A stretch of DNA of 64,000 nt, taken from Plantibacter sp. Leaf314 (GTDB lineage: Bacteria > Actinomycetota > Actinomycetes > Actinomycetales > Microbacteriaceae). Each line of letters begins with the position of its first letter. Position 1 is the stretch's first letter. The position numbers and the translations under genes were made by a program. The notes beneath the pieces are model-generated. The model ran no database searches. It was not told the DNA's origin and saw nothing but the letters and a program-made list of their open reading frames with translations. The stretch covers positions 1,781,889 through 1,845,888 of the forward strand of contig NZ_LMOB01000001.1 of assembly GCF_001423185.1 (NCBI RefSeq), in the 5' to 3' direction. Shown here one piece after another: positions 8,204 to 15,629 of the stretch.

Positions 8204-8851
8204 ATGACGACTGTGAAACCACCCGGCACGGTGAAGAGACAACCGCAGCCCCGTCCCGCGACCGTCGCGCGGCGGGCGGAGGTCGTTCGGTCGGCGCTCG
8301 ACGTCTTCGGCGCGAAGGGGTACGCGAACGGCACCCTCATCGACATCGCCGAGCTGGTCGACATGACGCCGGCGGGCATCCTGCACCACTTCGGGTCGAA
8401 AGACCAGCTGCTCCTCGAGGTGCTCAGCTACCGCGATGCGACCGACGTCGAGAACCTCGACGACCAGCACATCCCCGGCGGCATCGAACTGTTCAAGCAC
8501 CTCATCCGCACGGCGGCGACGAACGCGCAGCGGGCCGGGATCGTGCAGGCGTTCGTCGTCCTGTCCGCGGAGTCGGTCACGGAGGACCACCCGGCCAGGC
8601 ACTACTTCGACGACCGCTACCGGACCCTGCGACGTGAGATCGCCGAAGCGTTCCAGGCGGTGTGCGCTGAGCGCGGCGTCGACGCACCGGAGACGATCCA
8701 TCGCGCGGCGGCGTCGATCCTCGCGGTCATGGACGGACTGCAGGTGCAATGGCTCATCGACCCCGCCGACGTCGACCTCGCCGAGACGAGTGCCTACGCC
8801 ATCCGCGTCATCGTGGAGTCGGTGCTCGGCCAGGGGGCGCTGGACGACTGA
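8204..8851 (+). CDS. TetR/AcrR family repressor of the oligosaccharide operon
   Basis: 215 aa. The N-terminal helix-turn-helix (VRSALDVFGAKGYANGTLIDIAELVDMTPAGILHHFGSKDQLL, written here only as its ends VRSALDVFG and HHFGSKDQLL) spans about residues 28-70 and is typical for TetR. The C-terminal ligand domain is all helical and diverged. The gene is divergent from the binding-protein gene with a perfect palindrome between them, so local and autogenous repression is likely, with a sugar or sugar derivative as inducer (inference). The start ATG 8204 follows GGAACGGAC. Confidence 0.92.
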   Translation: MTTVKPPGTVKRQPQPRPATVARRAEVVRSALDVFGAKGYANGTLIDIAELVDMTPAGILHHFGSKDQLLLEVLSYRDATDVENLDDQHIPGGIELFKHLIRTAATNAQRAGIVQAFVVLSAESVTEDHPARHYFDDRYRTLRREIAEAFQAVCAERGVDAPETIHRAAASILAVMDGLQVQWLIDPADVDLAETSAYAIRVIVESVLGQGALDD

Positions 8852-8930
8852 GCCGGATTCGAGCAGCGCCGTGAGGCTCGCAGGGCTACCGTGAGAGGCA
8901 AACCACAGCCCCGAACGGAAGGACGTCGAG

Positions 8931-9362
8931 ATGACTGAGCAGCAGTCGAGTACGAAGAGTGGATTCAGCGCTGAAGAACGCGCGGCGATGAAGGAGCGGG
9001 CGAAGGAGCTCAAGGCGGCGGCGAACCGCGAGGAGGCGTTGCAGGGTGTCGTCGACGCGATCGCGGACATGGAGGACGCCGACCGGGCGATCGCCGAGCC
9101 GTTGCACGAACTGATCATGGGTGGCGACTACGGTCTCGCCGCGAAGACCTGGTACGGCATGCCCGCCTACGTCGGCGCCGACGGCAAGGCGGTCGTGTTC
9201 TTCCAGGCTGCCGCGAAGTTCAAGGCACGTTACGCGACCCTCGGGTTCAACGACTCGGCGAAGCTCGACGACGGCGAGATGTGGCCGACCGCGTTCGGGA
9301 TCACCGCGTGGAACGACGCCGTCGCGAAGCGGGTCACGGAGCTGCTGGCCAGAGCCGTCTGA
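8931..9362 (+). CDS. DUF1801 (YdhG/iron-chaperone-like fold) protein
   Basis: 143 aa soluble protein. After a Lys/Glu-rich amphipathic helix (EERAAMKERAKELKAAANRE) comes the DUF1801 signature region: HELIMGGDYGLAAKTWYGMPAY, then GKAVVFFQAAAKFKARYATLGF and the end LARAV. The related fold was modelled as a small chaperone-like or frataxin-like domain, but the biochemical role is unknown. A good site (GGAAGGACG) precedes the ATG. It stands alone between the TetR gene and the HNH gene. Confidence 0.75.
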   Translation: MTEQQSSTKSGFSAEERAAMKERAKELKAAANREEALQGVVDAIADMEDADRAIAEPLHELIMGGDYGLAAKTWYGMPAYVGADGKAVVFFQAAAKFKARYATLGFNDSAKLDDGEMWPTAFGITAWNDAVAKRVTELLARAV

Positions 9363-9408
9363 TCGGAGCGGCGCGCGGCGGGTTCCGACCGAATCTCGCT
9401 GACGAGCC

Positions 9409-9433
9409 CCGGTCACTGAGCTTGTCGAAGTGC
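9409..9433 (+). repeat. Left copy of 25-bp inverted repeat flanking the HNH gene
   Basis: Begins CCGGTCACTGAGC and contains the core CTTGTCGAAG. It is an exact reverse complement of 10834-10858 on the other side of the DUF222/HNH gene. The same core occurs again at 10801-10814, 10884-10901 and 40682-40698, so it belongs to a dispersed repeat family. Confidence 0.9.
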
Positions 9434-9503
9434 TCACGGGATGCATCCCCACCCGCCCGGACTCGACGTCTGGAATGTCAGTGGTCCATGGTGGACTGGT
9501 GTC

Positions 9504-10772
9504 ATGACCGAGACCACCACCGCGACCCGCGCGAGCGACGAGTACGCCGCGCAGCTCGCCGAGTTCTCGGATGAATATGCGGAGATCGGGCGACTCCGCG
9601 CCGTGCTCGACGCGCGTGAAGCGCGCCTGCTCGCGCGCTCCGCCGCCTATGCGGACGCGCTCGCGGACACGGTCGTCCCCGCCATCTACCCGCCTGCAGA
9701 ACGGCGTGCACTGTCGCGCCGCTCGACGGGCGCGATGCTCGCGATGGCGACGCGTTCCTCGGAGCAGACCGTCCTGCACGCCACAGACGACGCCGAGCGC
9801 CTCGTCAACGAGGCACCGTCCGTGCTGGCTGCACTCGAGGCCGGCAGGATCTCCGGCCGGCATGCGCGGACGATCACCGACCAACTGCGCGAGGTCCCCA
9901 ACGCCGGTCGCGCTTCGTTCCTCGCCGAGGTGCTCACGGTTGCGGAACGGTCCACGGTCGCACGACTGAAGAAGCGCGCGAAGGATCTCCGCGAGCGACT
10001 CCACCCAGAATCCATCACCGCGCGCGCCGTGCGTTCCGAGGCTGACCGCCGGGTGGAGTTCGAGGCGGCCTCGGACGGCATGGCGTGGGTGCACCTCTTC
10101 ACCACCGCTCCGATCGCGCAGGGCATCGTCGAGCGCCTCGAGAGTGCAGCGGCGGAAGCACGTCGCGCTGGCGACCAGCGCACCTGCGGGCAGCTCCAGG
10201 CCGATGCCCTTGCAGCCCTCGCCCTCAGCGGCGTCACCCCGGATGACGTCGCCTCGAACGCCGTCCTCCCGCACCCGATCGAGGTCCAGGAACACATCAA
10301 GCCGACCGTGCAGATCACCGTCCCCGCGCTCAGCATGGCCGGTGTCTCCGATGCCCCCGCCACGCTCGACGGATACGGCCCCATCGATCCGGAGACCGCA
10401 GCCCGCATCGCAGTCAACGCACCCAGCATGACCCGCATCCTCGTCCAGCCCGAAACTGGAGCCGTCCTCTCCGTCGGCCGAGGCCAGTACCGAGTTCCCG
10501 CCGATCTGCAGCGCGCGGTCCGCCTTCGAGACGGCACTTGTCGTGCACCTGGCTGCGGGCGCCGCGCCCGGGCCTGCGACCTCGACCATTCGGTCGCCTG
10601 GCAAGACGGCGGAACGACAGACGTCGGGAATCTCGCCTGCCTCTGCCGACATCACCACCGCATGAAGCACCTCCCCGGCTGGAACCTCGACCACCAACCG
10701 GACGGCGTCCTCGACTGGACGACACCCGACGGCAAGCATCACCGAACAGCCCCGGACCCCGCACCCTTCTGA
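9504..10772 (+). CDS. DUF222 / HNH endonuclease domain protein (13E12 repeat family)
   Basis: 422 aa. The N-terminal two thirds match the DUF222 helical domain (EIGRLRAVLDAREARLLARSA, LSALVNEAP-type helices, ISGRHARTITDQL), and the C-terminus has an HNH nuclease motif: RDGTCRAPGCGRRARACDLDH, followed by GGTTDVGNLACLCRHHHRMKH. The two Cys and the DLDH, N and HHHR residues are intact, so it may bind metal and cut DNA. Such genes are multicopy in actinobacteria, and their role is not established. The gene is bracketed by a perfect 25-bp inverted repeat. The start ATG 9504 is chosen because residues upstream are not conserved in style; no clear ribosome-binding site is seen. Confidence 0.9.
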   Translation: MTETTTATRASDEYAAQLAEFSDEYAEIGRLRAVLDAREARLLARSAAYADALADTVVPAIYPPAERRALSRRSTGAMLAMATRSSEQTVLHATDDAERLVNEAPSVLAALEAGRISGRHARTITDQLREVPNAGRASFLAEVLTVAERSTVARLKKRAKDLRERLHPESITARAVRSEADRRVEFEAASDGMAWVHLFTTAPIAQGIVERLESAAAEARRAGDQRTCGQLQADALAALALSGVTPDDVASNAVLPHPIEVQEHIKPTVQITVPALSMAGVSDAPATLDGYGPIDPETAARIAVNAPSMTRILVQPETGAVLSVGRGQYRVPADLQRAVRLRDGTCRAPGCGRRARACDLDHSVAWQDGGTTDVGNLACLCRHHHRMKHLPGWNLDHQPDGVLDWTTPDGKHHRTAPDPAPF

Positions 10773-10800
10773 CCGCTCCTGCTCCCGGAGCTGCGCCGCG

Positions 10801-10901
10801 GAGCCTGTCGAAGTATCGATGAGTTCCTCGTGGGCACTTCGACAAGCTCAGTGACCGGCGGAGGTGCGCCCGGAACGTCCCGCTCCCTGAGCTTGTCGAC
10901 G
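10801..10901. repeat. Cluster of GAGCTTGTCGAAG-type repeats
   Basis: Three elements in 100 bp: GAGCCTGTCGAAGT at 10801-10814 (plus), the reverse-complement right copy of the HNH-flanking repeat at 10834-10858, and TGAGCTTGTCGACGGG in the plus orientation at 10888-10903. Opposed copies can form a stem, so this stretch may also act as a terminator after the HNH gene and before the convergent mycothiol enzyme gene. Confidence 0.8.
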
Positions 10902-10924
10902 GGCATGTGCCCGCCTCTCGCCCT

Positions 10925-11530
10925 TCAGCTCGCCGGCAGCGCGACCCCGGTCGGTCGGCCCGAGACCGCGAGCAGGAGGTCCAGCGCGGAACCGCGGACC
11001 TCGGGCCCGTCACCCCAGCTCAAGCCGGTGTCGTCAGCGACGAGTCGGACACCCTGCCCGCGTTCTTTGCCGCCGCCCATCGAGACGCCCGTCCGAAGCT
11101 GATACTCCAACGCCTGGACGACAGCCGTCGTCGGGTAGCTCGCGCGAAGACCGAGCGGCCGGCGGATGTCCTCACCATGCACGATGGCTTCGACGAGTCT
11201 GGTCGCGAGGTTCGCCGGCGGCGTGCGGCTCAGCTCGGCGGCAGCGCCCAGGGCCGCAAGCGTCTCCGATGGCCGATTCCGCCGCTCCCGCTCGATGCCG
11301 CGTTCGTTGTCGAGGTCGAAGTCGAACCGTGCCGCGATGAGCCGGCGCGCGAACCCGAGGCGCGTCGTCTTCGCCGAATCGACGAGGTGTGCCACGACGT
11401 CGTGCACGTCCCATCCCGCGCAGAGGGACGGTGTGGCCCACTGCTCCTCGCTGAGCCCGGCCAGATCGGCGACGAGCTTCCGGCGTTCGTCATGGACGAC
11501 CGCCCACACCATCCTCGGAGACACCGTCAT
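10925..11530 (-). CDS. Maleylpyruvate isomerase / DinB-like mycothiol-dependent family protein
   Basis: 201 aa. The N-terminal MDMPI domain is clear: VVHDERRKLVADLAGLSEEQW, SLCAGWDVHDVVAHLVD, with the metal-ligand His in VVAHL. Members are mycothiol-S-transferases or isomerases typical of actinobacteria; the exact substrate is unknown. The ATG at 11530 has GGAGGG 8 nt upstream. It is second in a two-gene operon with the YdeI-like gene (14-nt gap). Confidence 0.82.
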   Translation of the reverse strand: MTVSPRMVWAVVHDERRKLVADLAGLSEEQWATPSLCAGWDVHDVVAHLVDSAKTTRLGFARRLIAARFDFDLDNERGIERERRNRPSETLAALGAAAELSRTPPANLATRLVEAIVHGEDIRRPLGLRASYPTTAVVQALEYQLRTGVSMGGGKERGQGVRLVADDTGLSWGDGPEVRGSALDLLLAVSGRPTGVALPAS

Positions 11531-11544
11531 CCGTGCCCTCCCTT

Positions 11545-12117
11545 TCACCGATAGTGCTGCTCGCCGAGCGCCGCCTTCGTGACGACGTCGACGATGCGAG
11601 CGGCCCGGACGGCGGGCGTCTTGATGCCGTTCAACCGGAAGAAGACCCGGAACCGTTCGGTGCGCCCCAGGGTGGCGAAGTATGCGGCCGCAGCCGGGTC
11701 GGCATCGAGTGCGACCTGGAGATCCGCCGGCATGACCGCGTCCTTCTGCCGGTAGGCAGCGTCCCACCGACCATCGGCCTGCGCCCGTTCGACCTCGGCG
11801 AGCCCACCCGGACGCATCCGCCCCTCCTCGATGAGCCGGGCCACGTGCTCCCGGTTGATCTGCGACCACGGACTGTTCTTCCGTCGCGGCGTGAACGCCT
11901 GCAAGGTGTAGTCGTCGTCGAGCCGCTTGCTCTGCCCGTCGATCCAGCCATGACACAGCGCCACGTCGAGTGCCTCCGACCACGTGATGCCCGGCGCCTT
12001 CGAGGTCTTCTTCCGCAGTTTCAGCCGCACCCCGTCGTCGCTCGGCGCGCCGACGAGGTAGGCCTCCCACTCCTCGAGCGTGAGGTCCAGGATCGGTTTC
12101 TCCTCGAAGCTCGCCAC
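11545..12117 (-). CDS. YdeI/OmpD-associated family protein
   Basis: 190 aa. Conserved blocks include EEWEAYLVGAPSDDGVRLKL, the KAPGITWSEALDVALCHGWIDGQSKRLDDDY region (given here as GITWSEALDVALCHGWIDGQ) and FTPRRKNSPWSQINREHVARL. These match the YdeI family, linked in enterobacteria to tolerance of some antimicrobial peptides; the mechanism is unknown. The start is GTG 12117, with TACGCT 7 nt upstream and no Shine-Dalgarno, so the mRNA is probably leaderless. It is first in an operon with the mycothiol enzyme. Confidence 0.82.
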   Translation of the reverse strand: MASFEEKPILDLTLEEWEAYLVGAPSDDGVRLKLRKKTSKAPGITWSEALDVALCHGWIDGQSKRLDDDYTLQAFTPRRKNSPWSQINREHVARLIEEGRMRPGGLAEVERAQADGRWDAAYRQKDAVMPADLQVALDADPAAAAYFATLGRTERFRVFFRLNGIKTPAVRAARIVDVVTKAALGEQHYR

Positions 12118-12130
12118 GTCAGCGAGCGTA
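12118..12130 (-). promoter_or_regulatory. Leaderless promoter -10 for the YdeI-like gene
   Basis: TACGCT at 12130-12125 on the minus strand, 7 nt before GTG 12117. Confidence 0.6.
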
Positions 12131-12207
12131 GCGCGCACCACCCACGTCCCACAGGGTCCGACGCTGCGCAGGCTCTCACGCTGCACTGGGCACGCAGCCG
12201 GAATGGA

Positions 12208-12219
12208 TAGGGTCGGAGC
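12208..12219 (+). promoter_or_regulatory. Leaderless promoter -10 for proline dehydrogenase
   Basis: TAGGGT at 12208-12213, 6 nt before ATG 12220. No ribosome-binding site is present. Confidence 0.6.
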
Positions 12220-13182
12220 ATGCTGATGAACGACGAGACACTGTCGCGCGCCGCCGACACCCTGCGCGCCTGGGCCCTCGACGAGGACCTCAAAGCACGG
12301 GTCCTCGCCCACCCGGAGGCCGCCGCCATCGCCCGACGGGTCGCCGTCCGGTACATCGCCGGTGACGACGCCGCTTCGGCGTTGCGACTCCTCGCAGCGA
12401 ACGCCAGCCGTGGGCACCTCGGCAGCATCGAGCTCGTCGGCGAGTCCGTCCGCGACGCACGGATCGCCGACGAACAGACGGCGGAGTTCGTCGACCTCGC
12501 CCGACGCATCGGTGCGGCCGAGCAGACCGCCACGATCTCCCTCGACCTTTCGCACATCGGATCGGTGGTCTCCGCCGAACTCGGCCTCCGCAACGGCCTG
12601 ACCCTCGCACAGGCGGCCAGGGACGCCGGCACCTCGATCATGATCTCCGCGGAGGGCTCAGACCGCACCGATCTCGTCCTCTCGATCTTCGAGCAGATCG
12701 CCGACCGGTTCCCGGAGACCGGCATCACCCTGCAAGCGAGACTCCACCGCACCCCGGCGGACCTCGAACGCGTACTCACCCGTCCCGGGCCGGTGCGCGT
12801 CGTGAAGGGTGCCTTCCTCGAATCGACGGAGGTGGCGCACCCGCGCGACGCCGCACCGATGACGGCGGCGTACATCGCGATGGTGACGCGTCTCGTCCGG
12901 GCCGGCCACCGCGTCAACATCGCCACCCACGACCCGCACCTGGTCGCGGCACTCGAGGGAGCACTCGGCGACGAACTGCGGCAGCCGCACGTGGAGTTCG
13001 AGATGCTCCAGGGGCTCGGCACGGCGTTGCTCGACGATCTCCGCCGGCGCGGATTCACCACACGCGAGTACCTCGTCTACGGACCCGAGTGGTGGCTCTA
13101 CGTCCTCAACCGGATCGGCGAACACCCCGAACGCGTCATCGAAGCGATCGCGGACATCGGCGCGATCGCGGCACGCGTCTGA
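12220..13182 (+). CDS. Proline dehydrogenase family protein
   Basis: 320 aa TIM-barrel flavoenzyme predicted to oxidise L-proline to pyrroline-5-carboxylate. Supporting blocks: ISLDLSHIGSV, GTSIMISAEGSDRTDLVLSI, RVVKGAFLES, HRVNIATHDPHLV, EFEMLQGLG, and the C-terminal YGPEWWLYVLNRIGEHPERV that supplies substrate-binding arginines in the family. The length is that of monofunctional enzymes. No pyrroline-carboxylate dehydrogenase is next to it, which is unusual for a catabolic pair. ATG 12220 is taken because of the adjacent TANNNT; a second ATG two codons later is possible. Confidence 0.85.
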   Translation: MLMNDETLSRAADTLRAWALDEDLKARVLAHPEAAAIARRVAVRYIAGDDAASALRLLAANASRGHLGSIELVGESVRDARIADEQTAEFVDLARRIGAAEQTATISLDLSHIGSVVSAELGLRNGLTLAQAARDAGTSIMISAEGSDRTDLVLSIFEQIADRFPETGITLQARLHRTPADLERVLTRPGPVRVVKGAFLESTEVAHPRDAAPMTAAYIAMVTRLVRAGHRVNIATHDPHLVAALEGALGDELRQPHVEFEMLQGLGTALLDDLRRRGFTTREYLVYGPEWWLYVLNRIGEHPERVIEAIADIGAIAARV

Positions 13183-13206
13183 GGCTCACCCGCGCCCGGC
13201 TGACGC

Positions 13207-13746
13207 TCAACCGAGCGGGTCGGACTCCAGACGGTGGAAGTTGCGGTTCTGGTAGACGAGCGCCGGCGCGTCCGTCCCTGGCGGGATGACCTCGAGGACC
13301 TCGGCGATGACGAGCATCGAGCTGCCGGCCGGCACGGTCTGGACGATCCGGCAGCGCAGCGCGGCACGGGCACTCGGCAGGTAGGGCTCTCCGGTCGAGA
13401 GTCGCTCCCAGTGCTGCTCCGGCGTGAACCGCGGTTCGCCCGTCTTGGCGAACGCCTTCGCGACCTCGAGGTGGTGGTCCGCCAGGAGGTGCACGACGAC
13501 GGTCCCCGCACTGAGGAGCCCACCGGCGGAACCCGTCGCACGGGTGACGGAGAACGACAGCATCGGCGGGTCGACGGCGACGGACGCCACGGATGACGCC
13601 GTCAGACCGACGTCGCCTCGATCGGTTGCGGCACTGATGAGCGCGACGCCGGCCGGGTGGTCGCGGAACGCCGCCTTGAACCCGTCGACGGTCGCGGCGT
13701 GGGCGAGGGCGTCGGGATCGGTGGACGGCGTGGTGGGAATGGTCAT
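13207..13746 (-). CDS. Flavin reductase family protein (FMN-binding split barrel)
   Basis: 179 aa. The pattern FKAAFRDHPAGVALISAATD, GLTASSVASVAVDPPMLSFSV and VVVHLLADHHLEVAKAF is characteristic of NAD(P)H:flavin oxidoreductases that feed reduced flavin to monooxygenases. No monooxygenase is adjacent. The start is ATG 13746, with TACGGT 6 nt before it and no ribosome-binding site. An alternative earlier ATG seven codons upstream lies over the promoter. Confidence 0.87.
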   Translation of the reverse strand: MTIPTTPSTDPDALAHAATVDGFKAAFRDHPAGVALISAATDRGDVGLTASSVASVAVDPPMLSFSVTRATGSAGGLLSAGTVVVHLLADHHLEVAKAFAKTGEPRFTPEQHWERLSTGEPYLPSARAALRCRIVQTVPAGSSMLVIAEVLEVIPPGTDAPALVYQNRNFHRLESDPLG

Positions 13747-13758
13747 ACTGCAACCGTA
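13747..13758 (-). promoter_or_regulatory. Leaderless promoter -10 for the flavin reductase gene
   Basis: TACGGT at 13758-13753 on the minus strand, 6 nt before ATG 13746. Confidence 0.6.
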
Positions 13759-13848
13759 GAACCTCAATCGGCCTTGAGGTCAACCCAAGCAGAGGACTCC
13801 GAGGATGCCGGTGCCCGATGCACCGCGTCGACTCCTACCCGTGGGGAG

Positions 13849-14946
13849 TTATGCGGACAACCGCCGAACGGTCTCCCTGATGTACTCGGCGTGCGCGTAG
13901 ATACTGTCGAGAGTCTCGAGTGGGTGCTTCGTCTCGACCTTGGCGTCATCGAACAACCCGAGGTACTTCTGCTTCTTGCCGTTGAACCAGAGTCGCGCGA
14001 TGGGCTTGCGGTTGTTGTCGTCGAGCAGGATCGCGAAGTAGGACTTCGCATCGCGGTGCACGATCCGTTCGGGCTTCACTTCACTGCATGCGATGGCCTT
14101 CACGATCTGGTATCCCTCGAGTTCTTCGAGGGTCGTCTCGATCTCGGTGTCTCGATCAAGGTCGCTCTCCACCACTCCGGCACTCGCGACGGATTCAGCC
14201 GGCGCCTCGACCCCCAGTGGCGCGCTGTAGGACGCCCCGAGGGCGGTCTTCAGCCGATCGTTCACCTGTTCGTTGAGGAACTGCTTGGACGCTTTCGCGA
14301 CGAGCGTCGTGAACTGGGTGCGAGCGTCCTGCGTGAAACGACCGTCATAGACCCGCGAGGTGAACAGACGGACGAAGTCCTCCTCGGGCTCGCGGAACTG
14401 CGCTGCGATCGACCGCTTGAGCGCGCCGACGTACTTCAACTCCTCAGCTGCGCTGATGACCGAGTCGAGATCGAAGATCTCTTTCGTCAGCTTCTGCAGC
14501 TCGGGCAGAAGCGTCTCGTCGATGTCCGCGAGATCGAGGACGAGGAACGGGCGATCGTCCATCTTGTTCGGAGAGTCGAGGTCGGTGTAGAAGTTGTACA
14601 CCTCACCGTTGGTGAGCACCGCGATTCGTGCATTGGTCACGGAGAAGTATCGGAACAGCTGCGAGGCGTGCTCGATCTTCAGCGGTTCGGTGGACTTCTT
14701 GCATTCGATGAGGATCTGCACCTCGCCGTCACGCATGATCGCGTAGTCGACTTTCTCCCCTCGCTTGACCCCGACGTCGGCGGTGAATTCCGGGACGACC
14801 TCCATGGGGTTGAACACGTCATAGCCGAGGATGGTCGAAATGAACGGCATGACGAACGCGTTCTTCGTCGCTTCTTCTGTCTGAATGGCAGCCCGCTGAT
14901 TGCGGACCTTCGTGGCCAACGCGGCGAGGCGCTCTTCGAACTCCAT
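13849..14946 (-). CDS. Orphan type I restriction HsdR_N-like nuclease domain protein
   Basis: 365 aa. The N-terminal 150 residues match the HsdR_N / COG4748 domain: TEEATKNAFVMPFISTILGYDVF, EFTADVGVKRGEKVDYAI, VQILIECKKS, SVTNARIAVLTNGEVYNFY. The PD-(D/E)xK residues are present as Asp67, Glu81 and Lys83. The C-terminal part is uncharacterised, ends in a possible small restriction-linked domain (SYFAILLDDNNRKPIARLWF) and has no helicase motif. No hsdM or hsdS lies nearby. Strong ribosome-binding site (GGAGGAACA, then ATG 14946). It may be a stand-alone defence or DNA-repair nuclease; neither has been shown for the family. Confidence 0.85.
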   Translation of the reverse strand: MEFEERLAALATKVRNQRAAIQTEEATKNAFVMPFISTILGYDVFNPMEVVPEFTADVGVKRGEKVDYAIMRDGEVQILIECKKSTEPLKIEHASQLFRYFSVTNARIAVLTNGEVYNFYTDLDSPNKMDDRPFLVLDLADIDETLLPELQKLTKEIFDLDSVISAAEELKYVGALKRSIAAQFREPEEDFVRLFTSRVYDGRFTQDARTQFTTLVAKASKQFLNEQVNDRLKTALGASYSAPLGVEAPAESVASAGVVESDLDRDTEIETTLEELEGYQIVKAIACSEVKPERIVHRDAKSYFAILLDDNNRKPIARLWFNGKKQKYLGLFDDAKVETKHPLETLDSIYAHAEYIRETVRRLSA

Positions 14947-15022
14947 TGTTCCTCCTGGGTCAGGATCACCATAGTTGGTGCACCGACTCGATCCACGGAA
15001 CTCGACGCGTCGCGCCGTCCAG

Positions 15023-15445
15023 CTACTCGAACATCTCCGCCAGGAGCTCATGCGGGTCCCAGTCGACCCGATGCTGCGACAGCCCCTCGGGCCAGAAGGT
15101 GACCCCGTCGTCGTCCCAGCAGGGCACGACATGCAGGTGGTAGTGCGGGACGCTCTGCCCGGCATCGACACCGGACGCACTCAACACGACGACCCCGGTC
15201 GCCCCGAGCGCCGCCCGCATCGCCCGACCCACCCGCTGGGCCAGGGCGGTCGTCGCCTGCAACGCCCGCGGATCCGCGTCGAGCAGACCGACACTGTGCG
15301 CCCGCGGCACCACGAGCGTGTGCCCCGGCGCGAGCGCCGACTCGGGCAACGGTCGGAAGGCGACCGCCTCGTCCTCGCGCTCCACCCAGACGACGCCGGC
15401 GGGCTCGTCACGCATCAGCTGACAGAAGGTGCAGGTGTCGGACAT
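15023..15445 (-). CDS. HIT family protein
   Basis: 140 aa nucleotide-binding hydrolase or transferase of the histidine triad family. The catalytic triad block is VPHYHLHVVP near residue 108. The N-terminus has CTFCQLMRDEPAGVVW with two cysteines of a possible zinc site, followed by FRPLPESALAPGHTLVVPRAH. The ATG at 15445 is chosen over a GTG one codon earlier. Substrates are probably nucleoside phosphoramidates or dinucleotide polyphosphates (family knowledge). Confidence 0.9.
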   Translation of the reverse strand: MSDTCTFCQLMRDEPAGVVWVEREDEAVAFRPLPESALAPGHTLVVPRAHSVGLLDADPRALQATTALAQRVGRAMRAALGATGVVVLSASGVDAGQSVPHYHLHVVPCWDDDGVTFWPEGLSQHRVDWDPHELLAEMFE

Positions 15446-15629
15446 CACCCCATTGTCGCGGACGTGACCCGACGGTCGGGTCGCCCAGCCTGACCGCTGC
15501 GCCCCTCAGGACACGCGGTCGCGCGCGCGCCGGATCAGCCGCGGGCCGACGATCCACACCAGCCCGACGACGACGACCACTGCACCACCAGCCCCGAGCC
15601 GACCAAGCCGCCCCGGGGTCGCCGCAGCG

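Noticed and set aside
15506..15629. A possible small membrane protein after the APC gene (VVVVVGLVWIVGPRL, then RRARDRV)
   Set aside because: The helix-like stretch is attractive but no start with a ribosome-binding site is visible and it overlaps the APC stop. It is left unannotated as weakly supported.
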